This document shows, one piece after another, positions 8,598-17,777 of a DNA stretch of 64,000 nt. The stretch lies in contig JAZRPV010000058.1 of assembly GCA_045649455.1 (NCBI GenBank), positions 84,727 through 148,726 on the forward strand, in the 5' to 3' direction. The translations under genes were made by a program, and so were the position numbers. Position 1 is the first letter of the stretch; each line of letters opens with the position of its first letter. The DNA is from JAEDES01 sp045649455 (GTDB lineage Bacteria; Bacillota_I; Bacilli_A; RF39; UBA660). The notes beneath the pieces were generated by a model. That model made no database searches, was not told where the DNA came from, and saw only the letters and a program-made list of their open reading frames with translations.

Positions 8598-9341
8598 TCA
8601 CCCACAAATCTCCAAGTATTTTTCAAGAACTTTATCAACTTCTCCGTCCATTTTTATTTCACCTTTATATAACCATACTGCTCTGTTGCAGAATTGTTTA
8701 ACTTGATCCATATTATGTGTAACGATTACGATAGTTTTTCCAGAATTTTTAAGCTCTCTTAATTTATTAAAACATTTTTCTTGGAAATGTTTATCACCTA
8801 CTGCAAGAATTTCATCAATAAGTAGGATTTCTGCTTGTACATTTATTGCTACTGAAAAAGCAAGTCTCATATACATTCCCGAAGAATACGTTCTTACAGG
8901 ATTATCAATAAAATCTTTTAACTCAGAAAATTCAATTATTTCATCTACTTTGGCATCTATTTCTTTTCTTGTTAGTCCAAAAATTGATGCATTGAAATAT
9001 ATATTTTCTCTTCCAGTAAAATCATCATGGAATCCTGCACCTAATTCTAATAGTGATGTCAGTTTTCCATTTGTAATAATTTTACCTTTGTTAGGATAAA
9101 TTATTTTTGTCATTAGTTTTAATAGTGTTGATTTTCCAGAACCGTTTGTACCTATTAAAGCTACACTTTCACCTTTTTTTATTTCTAAATTTAAATTTTT
9201 CAATACATGATGAATTGAATCTTTACTTCTATTTTTCTTTGAGAAGAATAAGATTTTTTCTTTTAATGTATTTGCTTTATCATAATATAGTTTAAAATCT
9301 TTTGATACATTTTTAACTAATATCGCTGTGTCTTTTTCCAC
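8598..9341 (-). CDS. ABC polysaccharide/teichoic acid exporter ATPase (TagH/Wzt type)
   Basis: The 247-residue ATPase has Walker A GTNGSGKST (64-72), signature YSSGMYMRLAFS (152-163) and Walker B ILLIDEILAVGD (172-183). The family-specific LLELGAGFHDDFTGRENIY (98-116) marks the polysaccharide-exporter subgroup. It ends soon after the nucleotide-binding domain, without the carbohydrate-binding C-terminal domain of O9-type Wzt or the SH3-like domain of long TagH. Export should therefore not depend on recognition of a terminal sugar cap, which is inference. The start is GTG, with GAGGA six bases upstream. It is followed by the permease gene and has its own promoter at 9392-9420. Confidence 0.93.
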   Translation of the reverse strand: MEKDTAILVKNVSKDFKLYYDKANTLKEKILFFSKKNRSKDSIHHVLKNLNLEIKKGESVALIGTNGSGKSTLLKLMTKIIYPNKGKIITNGKLTSLLELGAGFHDDFTGRENIYFNASIFGLTRKEIDAKVDEIIEFSELKDFIDNPVRTYSSGMYMRLAFSVAINVQAEILLIDEILAVGDKHFQEKCFNKLRELKNSGKTIVIVTHNMDQVKQFCNRAVWLYKGEIKMDGEVDKVLEKYLEICG

Positions 9342-9391
9342 TTCTATTCCTCATTTCAAAAATTATATATTTATAATATATGTCTTTGTAT

Positions 9392-9420
9392 ATTATAATA
9401 AAATTCGACATTTTTTACAA
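9392..9420 (-). promoter_or_regulatory. Promoter for the ABC exporter pair
   Basis: On the minus strand TTGTAA (complement of 9415-9420), 17-base spacer, TATAAT (complement of 9392-9397). It drives the GTG-started ATPase gene. Confidence 0.75.
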
Positions 9421-9426
9421 TATTTA

Positions 9427-11676
9427 TTATTTTCTAATTATTGATAATACTGTTTGTTTAATAATGGATAATATTTTTCTTATTAATTTGAAGATTATTC
9501 TTATAACATTTAGAGTTAATGGAACAATCATTATTATTGATGTAAATAAATTCTTTATAAATTCAACAAAATTAGAGATTGTTGTCTTAATATTTCTTAA
9601 CCAGTTTAGTCCATATGCCATTTCTGTTTCCATATGATTTTTTATCGCAAATGTTCTAAGTTTTTTTGTTATAGAAATTGGTCCTCTATCTACATCTTCT
9701 CTTGGAATAATATTATGATATTTACTATAGTAACTTAGATAATTAGCATTATATTCATTACGTAGCTCATTTTCATATTGTGTATAAACTTCATACATAA
9801 ATGTTTTTTCATCCATTGATAATTTTTTATCTTTTATTGTCTTTTTAATACTCATTACTAAACTATCATATTTATTACTTATTATTGTATACTCTTCTTT
9901 AACATTCTTTTTATATTTAGATAATTCTTCTATTACTTCTTTAATTGCAGTTACATATTCACCATCAGTAACTAATTTTCCTATTTTTTCAGAAACTATC
10001 TCATCTTGGTTTTCTAGTATTGTTGAAACAACCGGCACTCCATTTTCAATTGCCTTATAGTTAGTTGATGAGACATCTTCTTTACAAGCACAATTTACAA
10101 TAACATCACTTATTTTATAAATAATGTCATATTCTTCTTGTTCCGGTATATAAATTAGATTTGAAATTTTCGAAAATTGTTTTTCTAAGTTTCTAACCAT
10201 TAATCCATTACCATTAATTATAAACACGGCATCTTCAATTGATTTTGCCAAATTCATAAATAGTTGTGGATTTCTTTCATGTACTACATTGTCAATAAAA
10301 GATATAACTATTTTATCTTTTGGGATATTATATTTTTCTTTTAGTGCTTTTATATTAATTTTTTCATTTTCTAATTTTTGTTTTGTATAATTAATTAATT
10401 CTATATTTTCAGATACTAATTCTTTATTAGTTGTATATGTTTTATTAATTAAACTAATAATATTATTTGTTCTTATTGAAGGAATGTTGTTTTCTATAAT
10501 ATCAATTACTTTGATTTCAGGATTTGTTTGTTTTATTAAAGGTAACATTGCATATCCATATGAAGCATTATTTATTATTACTGAATTAACATTTCTTGAT
10601 GTAATTAAATGACTTACATATAATGGATAATCTTTTGTATCTAGGAAGTTGCTTAAATCATGAATTTCTGAAACATAATCTTTAATATCTTGTCTCATAT
10701 TATTTTTTGATGGTTCTGTTAAGATTAAAATACAATTGCTATCTTGACTTAGTCTTTTTATCATTTCATATGTTGCTATTGAATTTTTACTTAAATTGAT
10801 ATTGTCTGCAATAAGCATTATTGTATCTTTTTTTGTTTTCTTATATGTTGGTAAAGTCATTGTATCATGTGTATTTATTGTTGGTCCAACTTTACTAATT
10901 TGTGGAAATTGGATAACTTCTACGTTATTTTTTACTAATTTAGCAGTGCTATTAATTAGTTTTTGAGCTTTTTTATGATTTGATCTTGCTCTTGATAGTT
11001 CTCCAGATAAACTTGTTCTATACCAAAATAATGGTGAATTTAATCTGATTGGAGTTTTTCCTTTTGATAATAATTTTAGCCATAAATTCCAATCTTCATA
11101 CATAGCTTTTTCTTTGATTCCAAAGCATCCTACTTCTAATAAATCCTCTTTTTTTATCATTGAACTAATACACATTGTATTTAAAACTAATTCTTCTTCT
11201 AATGTAAAATATGGTTCCCAGTAGTATTCATTAGCACCAAAATTAATCATTGCTGCATATACCCAACTAGCATTTTTGTGAGTTTCTAAAGCCCAGTACA
11301 TTTCTTCTAACATTGTATTTTCTATCAAGTCATCACAATCTAAGAAATAAATATATTTTGCTGATGGTGATGATTTTGCAATACCAAAATCTCTAGCTTG
11401 AGATGGTCCTCCGTTTTCCTTATGGAATACTTTAATTCTTTTATCCCATTTGCTTACTTCGTCTAATTTTTTTAAACAACTTTCAGATTTTGAACCGTCA
11501 TCTATAATAATCCATTCAAAGTATGGATATGTTTGACTCAAAATAGTATTAGCTGTCTCTTCTAATGTAGAACCTCCATTATAAAATGGTGTAATAATTG
11601 TAATTGTTGGTTCTTGATTATTAGATAATTCCCCTATTCTTTTTATTTCTTTTCCTGGTTTGTTTAAAAATTTCAT
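9427..11676 (-). CDS. Two-domain glycosyltransferase (GT2 plus GT4-like) with membrane-binding tail
   Basis: The 749-residue protein starts with a GT2 GT-A domain: ITIITPFYNGGSTLEET, IIDDGSKSES and the metal site FLDCDDLIE at about 107-115. A second part of about 300 residues (about 285-615) resembles a GT-B family 4 enzyme. It includes KDKIVISFIDNVVHERNPQLF, NGNGLMVRNLEKQF and a weakly kept donor-site segment (SSTNYKAIENGVPVVST). The C-terminus, from about 700, is a hydrophobic/basic helix set (FIKNLFTSIIMIVP, IFKLIRKILSIIKQ) likely to sit in the membrane. It could add two successive sugars. AGGAGG precedes the ATG. It is cotranscribed with the GT4 gene upstream (16-base gap). Confidence 0.85.
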   Translation of the reverse strand: MKFLNKPGKEIKRIGELSNNQEPTITIITPFYNGGSTLEETANTILSQTYPYFEWIIIDDGSKSESCLKKLDEVSKWDKRIKVFHKENGGPSQARDFGIAKSSPSAKYIYFLDCDDLIENTMLEEMYWALETHKNASWVYAAMINFGANEYYWEPYFTLEEELVLNTMCISSMIKKEDLLEVGCFGIKEKAMYEDWNLWLKLLSKGKTPIRLNSPLFWYRTSLSGELSRARSNHKKAQKLINSTAKLVKNNVEVIQFPQISKVGPTINTHDTMTLPTYKKTKKDTIMLIADNINLSKNSIATYEMIKRLSQDSNCILILTEPSKNNMRQDIKDYVSEIHDLSNFLDTKDYPLYVSHLITSRNVNSVIINNASYGYAMLPLIKQTNPEIKVIDIIENNIPSIRTNNIISLINKTYTTNKELVSENIELINYTKQKLENEKINIKALKEKYNIPKDKIVISFIDNVVHERNPQLFMNLAKSIEDAVFIINGNGLMVRNLEKQFSKISNLIYIPEQEEYDIIYKISDVIVNCACKEDVSSTNYKAIENGVPVVSTILENQDEIVSEKIGKLVTDGEYVTAIKEVIEELSKYKKNVKEEYTIISNKYDSLVMSIKKTIKDKKLSMDEKTFMYEVYTQYENELRNEYNANYLSYYSKYHNIIPREDVDRGPISITKKLRTFAIKNHMETEMAYGLNWLRNIKTTISNFVEFIKNLFTSIIMIVPLTLNVIRIIFKLIRKILSIIKQTVLSIIRK

Positions 11677-11692
11677 ATTTCCGTTCCTCCTA

Positions 11693-12934
11693 CTACTTTA
11701 TGAATAATGATCTAATTTTTCTAGTAACTCTTCTAATAAAATTTATAATAGCCCTGTATGTTTTTATTGGCCATTTACTATTAATTCTATATATTTCATC
11801 AGAATAGCTATTTATTGTTGAAAATATATATTTATAATCTTTACTATAATCGCATGCTAATTTATCATTATATAAATTATTATCTACATTATACTTTTTA
11901 TCAATATACTTATAATTTTCATTTACTATTTTTTTATATTCTTTTTCTGTAATATTTTTTAAACATTCAAATATTTTTTCATCATTATCCAAATTCATCC
12001 CTGAAAAATTTTGATTACTAGCTTGTTCAATATTACTATTGTCTACTATATTCATAGTTCCTGTATAGCTACTAATAATTGTTAATCGTTTACAAGCAAT
12101 AGCTTCTAGGACACATCGATCTACACCCATAAAAACATCTATGTTTTGATAGAACTCAGGCATGTTTGTTACACTTCCTAGAAAGTCTATTTTTGAAGTT
12201 AAATCTTTTGACTTGGCATATCTTTCTAATTGTTTTTTTTCTGGTCCTGCTCCTGCTATTAATAATCTACTTGATGGTTCTATTTCTAAATATCTTGTAA
12301 ATAAGTCTATAGCGTTTTTTATTGAATCCACCTTTTCTTCAGAAAGTCTTGATGCTATACCAAATGTTTTAATTTTATTAGGTACTTTTCCTGTTGGAAA
12401 ATCGTCCATATTAAGAGAATTAGGTATAATCAAATATCTATCTTCTCCTAATTTATAAATATCTTCAATTTCTTGTTTAGTACTTTCAGCAATACAAACA
12501 ATTTTAGAGGCATTTTCCAAAAGCATTGGTATGGCAATCTTATATAATGGAAATTCTCTAGTAAACCACTCAATTGCTCCAGGAACGATTGAGTGTCCAT
12601 AAAATACATATGGTATATGAAGTTTCATTAAAACAGGTAACCAATACATTGCACATGGGTATTGATGAATGTGCACTTCACTAATTTCTTTTTCTTTACA
12701 AAAATTAATTAGTTCTTCTTGTACTTCTAAGTGAAAATGATTATCTATTATATATTCTATTTTAAAAACTTCTATATCGTTTTTTTCTAATTCTTCTAAA
12801 TATAATCCATTTGGTGCGGCTACATATACTTTATGTCCTGCTCTTTTATATCCTTTACATAATGTAACAACAGCTGTTTCAATTCCACCTATATCTAAAT
12901 GTTCTAAACACATTAATATATTTCTTTTCTTCAT
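11693..12934 (-). CDS. GT4 family glycosyltransferase
   Basis: The 413-residue protein has the N-terminal GT4 signature HLDIGGIETAVVTLCKGYKR and glycine-rich ISRLSEEKVDSI-type and IAGAGPEKKQLERYA segments. The donor-site element CVLEAIACKRLTIISS corresponds to the usual E(x7)E motif. A basic amphipathic C-terminus (FIRRVTRKIRSLFIK) suggests membrane association. I use ATG 12934 with GAGGA upstream. The frame extends one TTG codon further, which is not needed. It is the first gene of a two-gene unit and has a strong promoter at 13024-13052. The acceptor and donor sugars are unknown. Confidence 0.9.
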   Translation of the reverse strand: MKKRNILMCLEHLDIGGIETAVVTLCKGYKRAGHKVYVAAPNGLYLEELEKNDIEVFKIEYIIDNHFHLEVQEELINFCKEKEISEVHIHQYPCAMYWLPVLMKLHIPYVFYGHSIVPGAIEWFTREFPLYKIAIPMLLENASKIVCIAESTKQEIEDIYKLGEDRYLIIPNSLNMDDFPTGKVPNKIKTFGIASRLSEEKVDSIKNAIDLFTRYLEIEPSSRLLIAGAGPEKKQLERYAKSKDLTSKIDFLGSVTNMPEFYQNIDVFMGVDRCVLEAIACKRLTIISSYTGTMNIVDNSNIEQASNQNFSGMNLDNDEKIFECLKNITEKEYKKIVNENYKYIDKKYNVDNNLYNDKLACDYSKDYKYIFSTINSYSDEIYRINSKWPIKTYRAIINFIRRVTRKIRSLFIK

Positions 12935-13023
12935 CAAATAATCCTCTTTCCTATTTTATAGTTAATAATTACTTCTTTTATAAAAAAGAATTTTGATTTG
13001 AATTCTTTAATTCTTATATATTA

Positions 13024-13052
13024 ATTATATTACATATGAAAAATTATGTAAA
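13024..13052 (-). promoter_or_regulatory. Promoter for 12934-9427 glycosyltransferase unit
   Basis: On the minus strand TTTACA (complement of 13047-13052), 17-base spacer, TATAAT (complement of 13024-13029). The leader is about 85 bases. Confidence 0.75.
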
Positions 13053-13096
13053 GTCGAGCACTTTTTGCAATGGCCTAACTTCATTATAAAATAAAC

Positions 13097-13119
13097 AAAA
13101 AAAGGCTTATTTAGCCTTT
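13097..13119 (-). terminator. Terminator after yfhO-like gene
   Basis: AAAGGCT (13101-13107), 5-base loop, AGCCTTT (13113-13119). A run of U residues follows on the minus strand, and the stop codon is inside the hairpin. Confidence 0.85.
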
Positions 13120-15320
13120 TTTAAATTTACTTTATAAAAATATATTCCATATACTAAAGCACTGATAATTGAAGAAATTATTCCTAAATTTAATCCCGGT
13201 GTTTTATATGTAAATTTTATTTCATTTTGTCCTTGATTAATTTTTATTGCTATCATTCCATTATCTACTTTTTCTACTACTGCTGCTTTACCATTAATAG
13301 TTGCTCTCCATCCTTTGTCATATGGAATTGCGTAAATAGCCAAAGTTTCTCCACTACTATTAATTTTAGATGAAAAACCATTGATTTCAAAACTAAATTT
13401 ATTACTTAAATAATTTACTTCATTAGAATATAATTTTTTATATTTTGAAATTTGTTTTTCATCTAAAATTATATGAGTATTTAATGTTTCTTTTTTGTCT
13501 TCATCTGATAGTTGATTAAATTCTTCATGTGACATATATTCATTTACATTAAATCCAAATTCTTTATAATCTTCGTTTAGATATATGTAATAGTTTTCTG
13601 TTTCTTTTACTAATTTGTAGTTATTCATTGGAATATCTACACGACTAATTACATATTTTATACCTAAAAAGTCATATAATTTATCATTTACTCCGTCTCT
13701 AACTGGTAATAATGTACTTACTGCTCTCTCGTATCCTATACTCTTATAAAATTCGAAATTGGTTCCATTCAAGTTTGAATTGAATGCTCTCATATTATTA
13801 AATCTTCCAATATATCCCATGTTTGCATAACATGAATAATCTCCAATTGTACGTACATCTTCGAATGATAATTCATTTTTAATATTCAAATATATTTTAT
13901 AGTTATCATTTTTATATAAATTAAAATCTATATAATGATAAGTCATATAATTTCCCCATAATGTAACAAATACAAATATTGAAATTATTAGATATTTAAT
14001 TTTTTTATGAGTCATATTTTTACATATATAGAATGTTACAAATAAGCATATAATAGCCATTAAAACCATCACAATAAAATACACTTTATCGTAGAATATA
14101 TAAATATTTTTTATTCTCCACATGTATAATAATGTTCCTATTCCAGTTAATACAAATAGTCCAATATTTATAAATAATGGAATTTTTAAACTACACTTAT
14201 CCTCTAGACATTTTATAGACATTAATGACAATATTAATGTTGGCATGTAGAACCATCTAGCATAATAAGCTCCTACAAACATAAAGAAACTACTATTTAA
14301 TACTGGTACACACATAAATATACCTAGTACTACAATTAAGATACTATACCATTTTTTAGGATGTTTGAAAAAGCACCCTAATGCTAATAATACTCCGACA
14401 ACTGGTAAATAAGCTTCTATACTAGTGTAATTAGATTCTGTTATAAATGAACGTGCATTCATAACTTCGGCGGGAAATATAAATGCTCTTAATAATTCAA
14501 TATAATTCTCAATTGGATGTTTAATTAACTGAATTAAAGTTGATTCATTAGATACTCTCGGATTAGAAATAATAAATAATGCAGTTGGTAGTAATGCAAT
14601 CATCGCAATACCTATTCCGCAAATCCCTTCAAATATTAAGTATCCTATTTTCTTCCATTCAAATTTATATTCTTTACATATTAATTTAATAACAAAATAT
14701 AATATTAGGAAAATACCTTGTCCAATAAAGAAAAACCAGTTAGTAAAAGCTAGTAATGCAACAACTAATCCAAACCAACCTTTCTTATTATCATACATGT
14801 AATTATCAAATGTATATAACAATAATGGAAAGAATGCAACTACATCATGAAAATGATAGAACATGGTATTTGTTAGTTGAAATCCTGAAAAAGCATACAA
14901 CAAAGATCCAATTATGGCATATTTATCATTTTTTACATATCTTTTTAAAAATAAGTATGATGTTAAACCTGCAACTCCATATTTTAATATAAATATCCAT
15001 CCAACTAAATATGGAAACCATGATGCAGGAAATATATATGCTATAAGATTAAATGGACTAAATAGATTGTAGAAAGTGAAAGTACCTATAAAATTACTTC
15101 CTAATTCATTAAACCATGTCCACAAAAAACTTCCCTCTTTTAATGATTCATTAATCATCATATTAAATGAAATTTCTTGAAGAGTAAAATCAGATAATAA
15201 TGCATATTGTCCCTTGCCATATATCAGAGTTGGAAGAATGATTAATGCTCCTAAACATATTGAATAGAAAAATGCTAAAAATAATTTGTTTTTAAATATT
15301 TTTTTAATTTTTCCTTTCAT
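13107..15320 (-). CDS. YfhO-family membrane glycosyltransferase (GT-C type)
   Basis: The 737-residue protein has about twelve membrane helices and a long extracytoplasmic tail. The early loop LLSDFTLQEISFNMMINESLKEG contains the Asp typical of GT-C active-site loops. FTFYNLFSPFNLIAY and YAFSGFQLTNTMFYHFHD match the YfhO family (Pfam YfhO). In Bacillus and Listeria, YfhO-type proteins glycosylate lipoteichoic or wall teichoic acid outside the cell, using undecaprenyl-phosphate sugars made by a CsbB/GtcA-type enzyme. A gene for such an enzyme (15372-16331) is immediately upstream, which fits that pairing well. AGGAGG precedes the ATG. A final membrane helix anchors the C-terminus. Confidence 0.88.
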   Translation of the reverse strand: MKGKIKKIFKNKLFLAFFYSICLGALIILPTLIYGKGQYALLSDFTLQEISFNMMINESLKEGSFLWTWFNELGSNFIGTFTFYNLFSPFNLIAYIFPASWFPYLVGWIFILKYGVAGLTSYLFLKRYVKNDKYAIIGSLLYAFSGFQLTNTMFYHFHDVVAFFPLLLYTFDNYMYDNKKGWFGLVVALLAFTNWFFFIGQGIFLILYFVIKLICKEYKFEWKKIGYLIFEGICGIGIAMIALLPTALFIISNPRVSNESTLIQLIKHPIENYIELLRAFIFPAEVMNARSFITESNYTSIEAYLPVVGVLLALGCFFKHPKKWYSILIVVLGIFMCVPVLNSSFFMFVGAYYARWFYMPTLILSLMSIKCLEDKCSLKIPLFINIGLFVLTGIGTLLYMWRIKNIYIFYDKVYFIVMVLMAIICLFVTFYICKNMTHKKIKYLIISIFVFVTLWGNYMTYHYIDFNLYKNDNYKIYLNIKNELSFEDVRTIGDYSCYANMGYIGRFNNMRAFNSNLNGTNFEFYKSIGYERAVSTLLPVRDGVNDKLYDFLGIKYVISRVDIPMNNYKLVKETENYYIYLNEDYKEFGFNVNEYMSHEEFNQLSDEDKKETLNTHIILDEKQISKYKKLYSNEVNYLSNKFSFEINGFSSKINSSGETLAIYAIPYDKGWRATINGKAAVVEKVDNGMIAIKINQGQNEIKFTYKTPGLNLGIISSIISALVYGIYFYKVNLKKAK

Positions 15321-15355
15321 AAATTACCTCCTATATTTATTAAATTTAACAATAA

Positions 15356-15383
15356 GAAAAAAACTATTTAATTAGTTTTTTTC
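15356..15383 (-). terminator. Hairpin at the end of the polyprenyl-P glycosyltransferase gene
   Basis: GAAAAAAACTA (15356-15366) pairs exactly with TAGTTTTTTTC (15373-15383) around a 6-base loop, overlapping the stop codon. The U-run is within the 3' arm, so termination may be partial. Confidence 0.6.
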
Positions 15384-16331
15384 TTCTAAATTTTCTGAAA
15401 TAATAAATCTTGGTCTTTGTTTTGTTTCATTATACATTTTCCCAATATATTCACCAATTATTCCAATACTGATCATTTGGAGTCCTCCAATAAACCAAAT
15501 TGAAATTGATAAGAAGGTCCATCCTGTTACTGTATTTCCGAGAATTTTTTGAATTAATGAATAAACCATAATTATAATACTTACAAATAGTACTGCAAAT
15601 CCTAATATACATATAAATCTTAACGGTTTAACACTAAATGATGTTATACCATCCCAAGCAAAATTTAACATTTTCTTTAAAGGATACTTAGATTCTCCTG
15701 CAAAGCGTTCATTTCTTTCATAGTAAACAACATCTGATTTATAGCCCACTAATGGGAACATTCCTCTTAAGAATAAATTAACTTCTTTAAAGTTTGCAAA
15801 CTCTTCTAATACTCTTTTAGATGTTAAACGATAATCAGCATGATTATATACAATGTCAACTCCTAAGAATTTCATTACTTTATAAAAACCTTCTGCAGTT
15901 GTCTTTTTAAACCATGTATCAGTTTTTCTTGCACTTCTTACTCCATATACAATATCACATCCTTCGTGATATTTATCAATCATTCCTTCAATGGCATTAA
16001 TGTCATCTTGTAAATCTGCATCCATGCTTATTACTACATCTGCATAGTTTTTTGCCGTCATCAAACCTCCAAGTAAGGCATTTTGATGACCCCTATTTCT
16101 TGATAATGTTATACCTGTAAACAATTCTTCTTTCTTGTTTATTTCTTTTATTATTTCCCATGTTTTATCTTTAGAGCCATCATTTACATACATCACTCTA
16201 CTCTTATCAGATATCTTTTTGGCTTTAATCATTGATTGTAATTTGTTTTTTAGTTGCTTTGTTGTTTCTTCCAAAACTTGCTCTTCATTATAACAAGGAA
16301 CTACTAGATATAATATTGTTTCTTTTTTCAT
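15372..16331 (-). CDS. Polyprenyl-phosphate glycosyltransferase (CsbB/GtrB-like)
   Basis: The 319-residue enzyme has a GT2 domain with VVPCYNEEQVLEETTKQL, YVNDGSKDKTWE and MDADLQDD, followed by two C-terminal membrane helices (about 230-300). This is the layout of GtrB/CsbB/DPM1 enzymes, which make polyprenyl-phosphate hexose on the inner face of the membrane. The sugar then serves extracytoplasmic GT-C enzymes. YfhO (13107-15320) is downstream and a GT2/GT-C fusion lies upstream, both plausible users. I chose ATG 16331, six bases after GAGGTG. A GTG nine bases earlier overlaps that site. Confidence 0.92.
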   Translation of the reverse strand: MKKETILYLVVPCYNEEQVLEETTKQLKNKLQSMIKAKKISDKSRVMYVNDGSKDKTWEIIKEINKKEELFTGITLSRNRGHQNALLGGLMTAKNYADVVISMDADLQDDINAIEGMIDKYHEGCDIVYGVRSARKTDTWFKKTTAEGFYKVMKFLGVDIVYNHADYRLTSKRVLEEFANFKEVNLFLRGMFPLVGYKSDVVYYERNERFAGESKYPLKKMLNFAWDGITSFSVKPLRFICILGFAVLFVSIIIMVYSLIQKILGNTVTGWTFLSISIWFIGGLQMISIGIIGEYIGKMYNETKQRPRFIISENLEEKN

Positions 16332-16350
16332 TTCTCTCACCTCTACAAAG

Positions 16351-16908
16351 TTATTTCAACTTTTTAATTTTATTTTTCTTTACTAGGTATGCTGTTTCAG
16401 ATATATCCATCATCGGCTTATCTGACATAGAATCTGAGTAAAAACTTTTTAATTTCTTATGTTTGGTTTCTTGATAAAATCTTTTTACTTTTTCTATATC
16501 GTGACAATTTAGTGATTCAAATGTTCCTGTTTTTTTATTTACTTTTGTACCAATAATTTTAACTTTTAGTTTATTTTCTAATGGTTTTAATAAAAATTCA
16601 GGAGATGCCGATATAATAATATCACTCTTTTCTTGTTGTTCAATATACCATTTTTTTATCTTAGTATAATTTCTTTTCCAAAACTTTTCAATATAATCAT
16701 CAATATCATCTATTTCTTGAAGGAAAGAGAATACATACTCTTTGCATTTTGTTTTATCTATTTTCTTAATTATATAAAGTATTAGTCCATATATTTGATG
16801 AGGTAAAGTTAATAATATTTTTTTATTTCTTTTTACAGAATATAGATAAAAATCTAAACTTGAATCTCCATCATAAATTGTACCATCAAAGTCATATCCG
16901 TTTATCAT
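16351..16908 (-). CDS. HAD-family phosphatase paired with UbiA enzyme
   Basis: The 185-residue protein opens GYDFDGTIYDGDSSLDF, so Asp6 and Asp8 are the HAD nucleophile and acid/base. SASPEFLLKPLENKL gives motif II, and SDSMSDKPMMDISETAY gives the acidic motif IV. It is of the HAD-IB (SerB-like) type with a helical cap. Its ATG overlaps the stop of the UbiA gene by four bases. In mycobacteria a phosphatase next to the DPPR synthase removes the 5-phosphate from decaprenyl-phosphoribose. By analogy this enzyme may dephosphorylate the polyprenyl-phosphoribose made by its neighbour. That substrate is inference, while the HAD fold is clear. Confidence 0.85.
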   Translation of the reverse strand: MINGYDFDGTIYDGDSSLDFYLYSVKRNKKILLTLPHQIYGLILYIIKKIDKTKCKEYVFSFLQEIDDIDDYIEKFWKRNYTKIKKWYIEQQEKSDIIISASPEFLLKPLENKLKVKIIGTKVNKKTGTFESLNCHDIEKVKRFYQETKHKKLKSFYSDSMSDKPMMDISETAYLVKKNKIKKLK

Positions 16909-17777
16909 AATAAGTATAATAGTCCTCCCATAATTATTATATATAACACTATAGCTCCAATTAAAACTTTATCTTCAAGTATAACTTCTATTGGATCACC
17001 GTGAGAATCTTTTTCTATATTTAAACTATATAGTTGTAGAATTACTAATACAAGTGGTACGGTCCAAAATAAATAGTCATTACCTATTCTTGTTATTGTA
17101 GTAGAATCTACACACCATAATGTATAAGAAACTACAGCTAATGCAAGTGATACATACATGTTTTTATCTAAGAAATCTTTATTATACAGTTCAAGAACCT
17201 TACGACTTTTTTCACCATTTTTTATAATTTCATTTCTTCTTTTACCAAACCCAAGATAGAAAGAACCAAAAATTATCATTAAATATAACCATTTTGAAAC
17301 TTCGATATTATTGATTATGCCACCATACATTACTCTAAATAAAAATCCTGAAACTAATATAACTACATCAATTATTGGAACATGTTTTAGCCATTTACTA
17401 TATAAGATATTTAATATTAGATATATTAGTGGAATAATAGCTATACCAATATTTTTATTTGATATGTAAGTAAGGATTATCATTGTTATAGTTAACAATG
17501 ATATCACAAGTATTGTGATATAAGCATTTTTTATACTTATATCTCCAGAAGCCAATGGTCTATTCTTTTTTATTGGATGTTTTTTATCTTTTTCAATATC
17601 ATTTATATCATTTATAACATATACAATTGATGATGTTAATGAAAATATAAAAAATGCAACAACTGTTGTTATAAAGTATTTGATATTAAATATATTTATG
17701 CTAAAGAAGATTGGTAAAAATACCAATCCATTCTTTAACCAATGTTTTATTCTAATCAGTTTTAGATACTTCTTCAT
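16905..17777 (-). CDS. UbiA-family polyprenyl-phosphate phosphoribosyltransferase (DPPR synthase-like)
   Basis: This 290-residue integral membrane protein has about nine helices. RIKHWLKNGLVFLP (9-22) and the Asp-rich loop NDINDIEKDKKHPIK (56-70) plus NRPLASG (72-78) are hallmarks of UbiA enzymes. The HP(x3)NRP form is that of decaprenyl-phosphate phosphoribosyltransferase, which joins PRPP to a polyprenyl phosphate. A second conserved region is SKWLKHVPIIDVVILVSGFLFR. Menaquinone or heme O synthesis is less likely, given the neighbours and this signature. The start ATG overlaps the upstream 903-residue gene by 26 bases, with GGAG upstream. It forms a tight pair with the HAD gene. Confidence 0.88.
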   Translation of the reverse strand: MKKYLKLIRIKHWLKNGLVFLPIFFSINIFNIKYFITTVVAFFIFSLTSSIVYVINDINDIEKDKKHPIKKNRPLASGDISIKNAYITILVISLLTITMIILTYISNKNIGIAIIPLIYLILNILYSKWLKHVPIIDVVILVSGFLFRVMYGGIINNIEVSKWLYLMIIFGSFYLGFGKRRNEIIKNGEKSRKVLELYNKDFLDKNMYVSLALAVVSYTLWCVDSTTITRIGNDYLFWTVPLVLVILQLYSLNIEKDSHGDPIEVILEDKVLIGAIVLYIIIMGGLLYLL

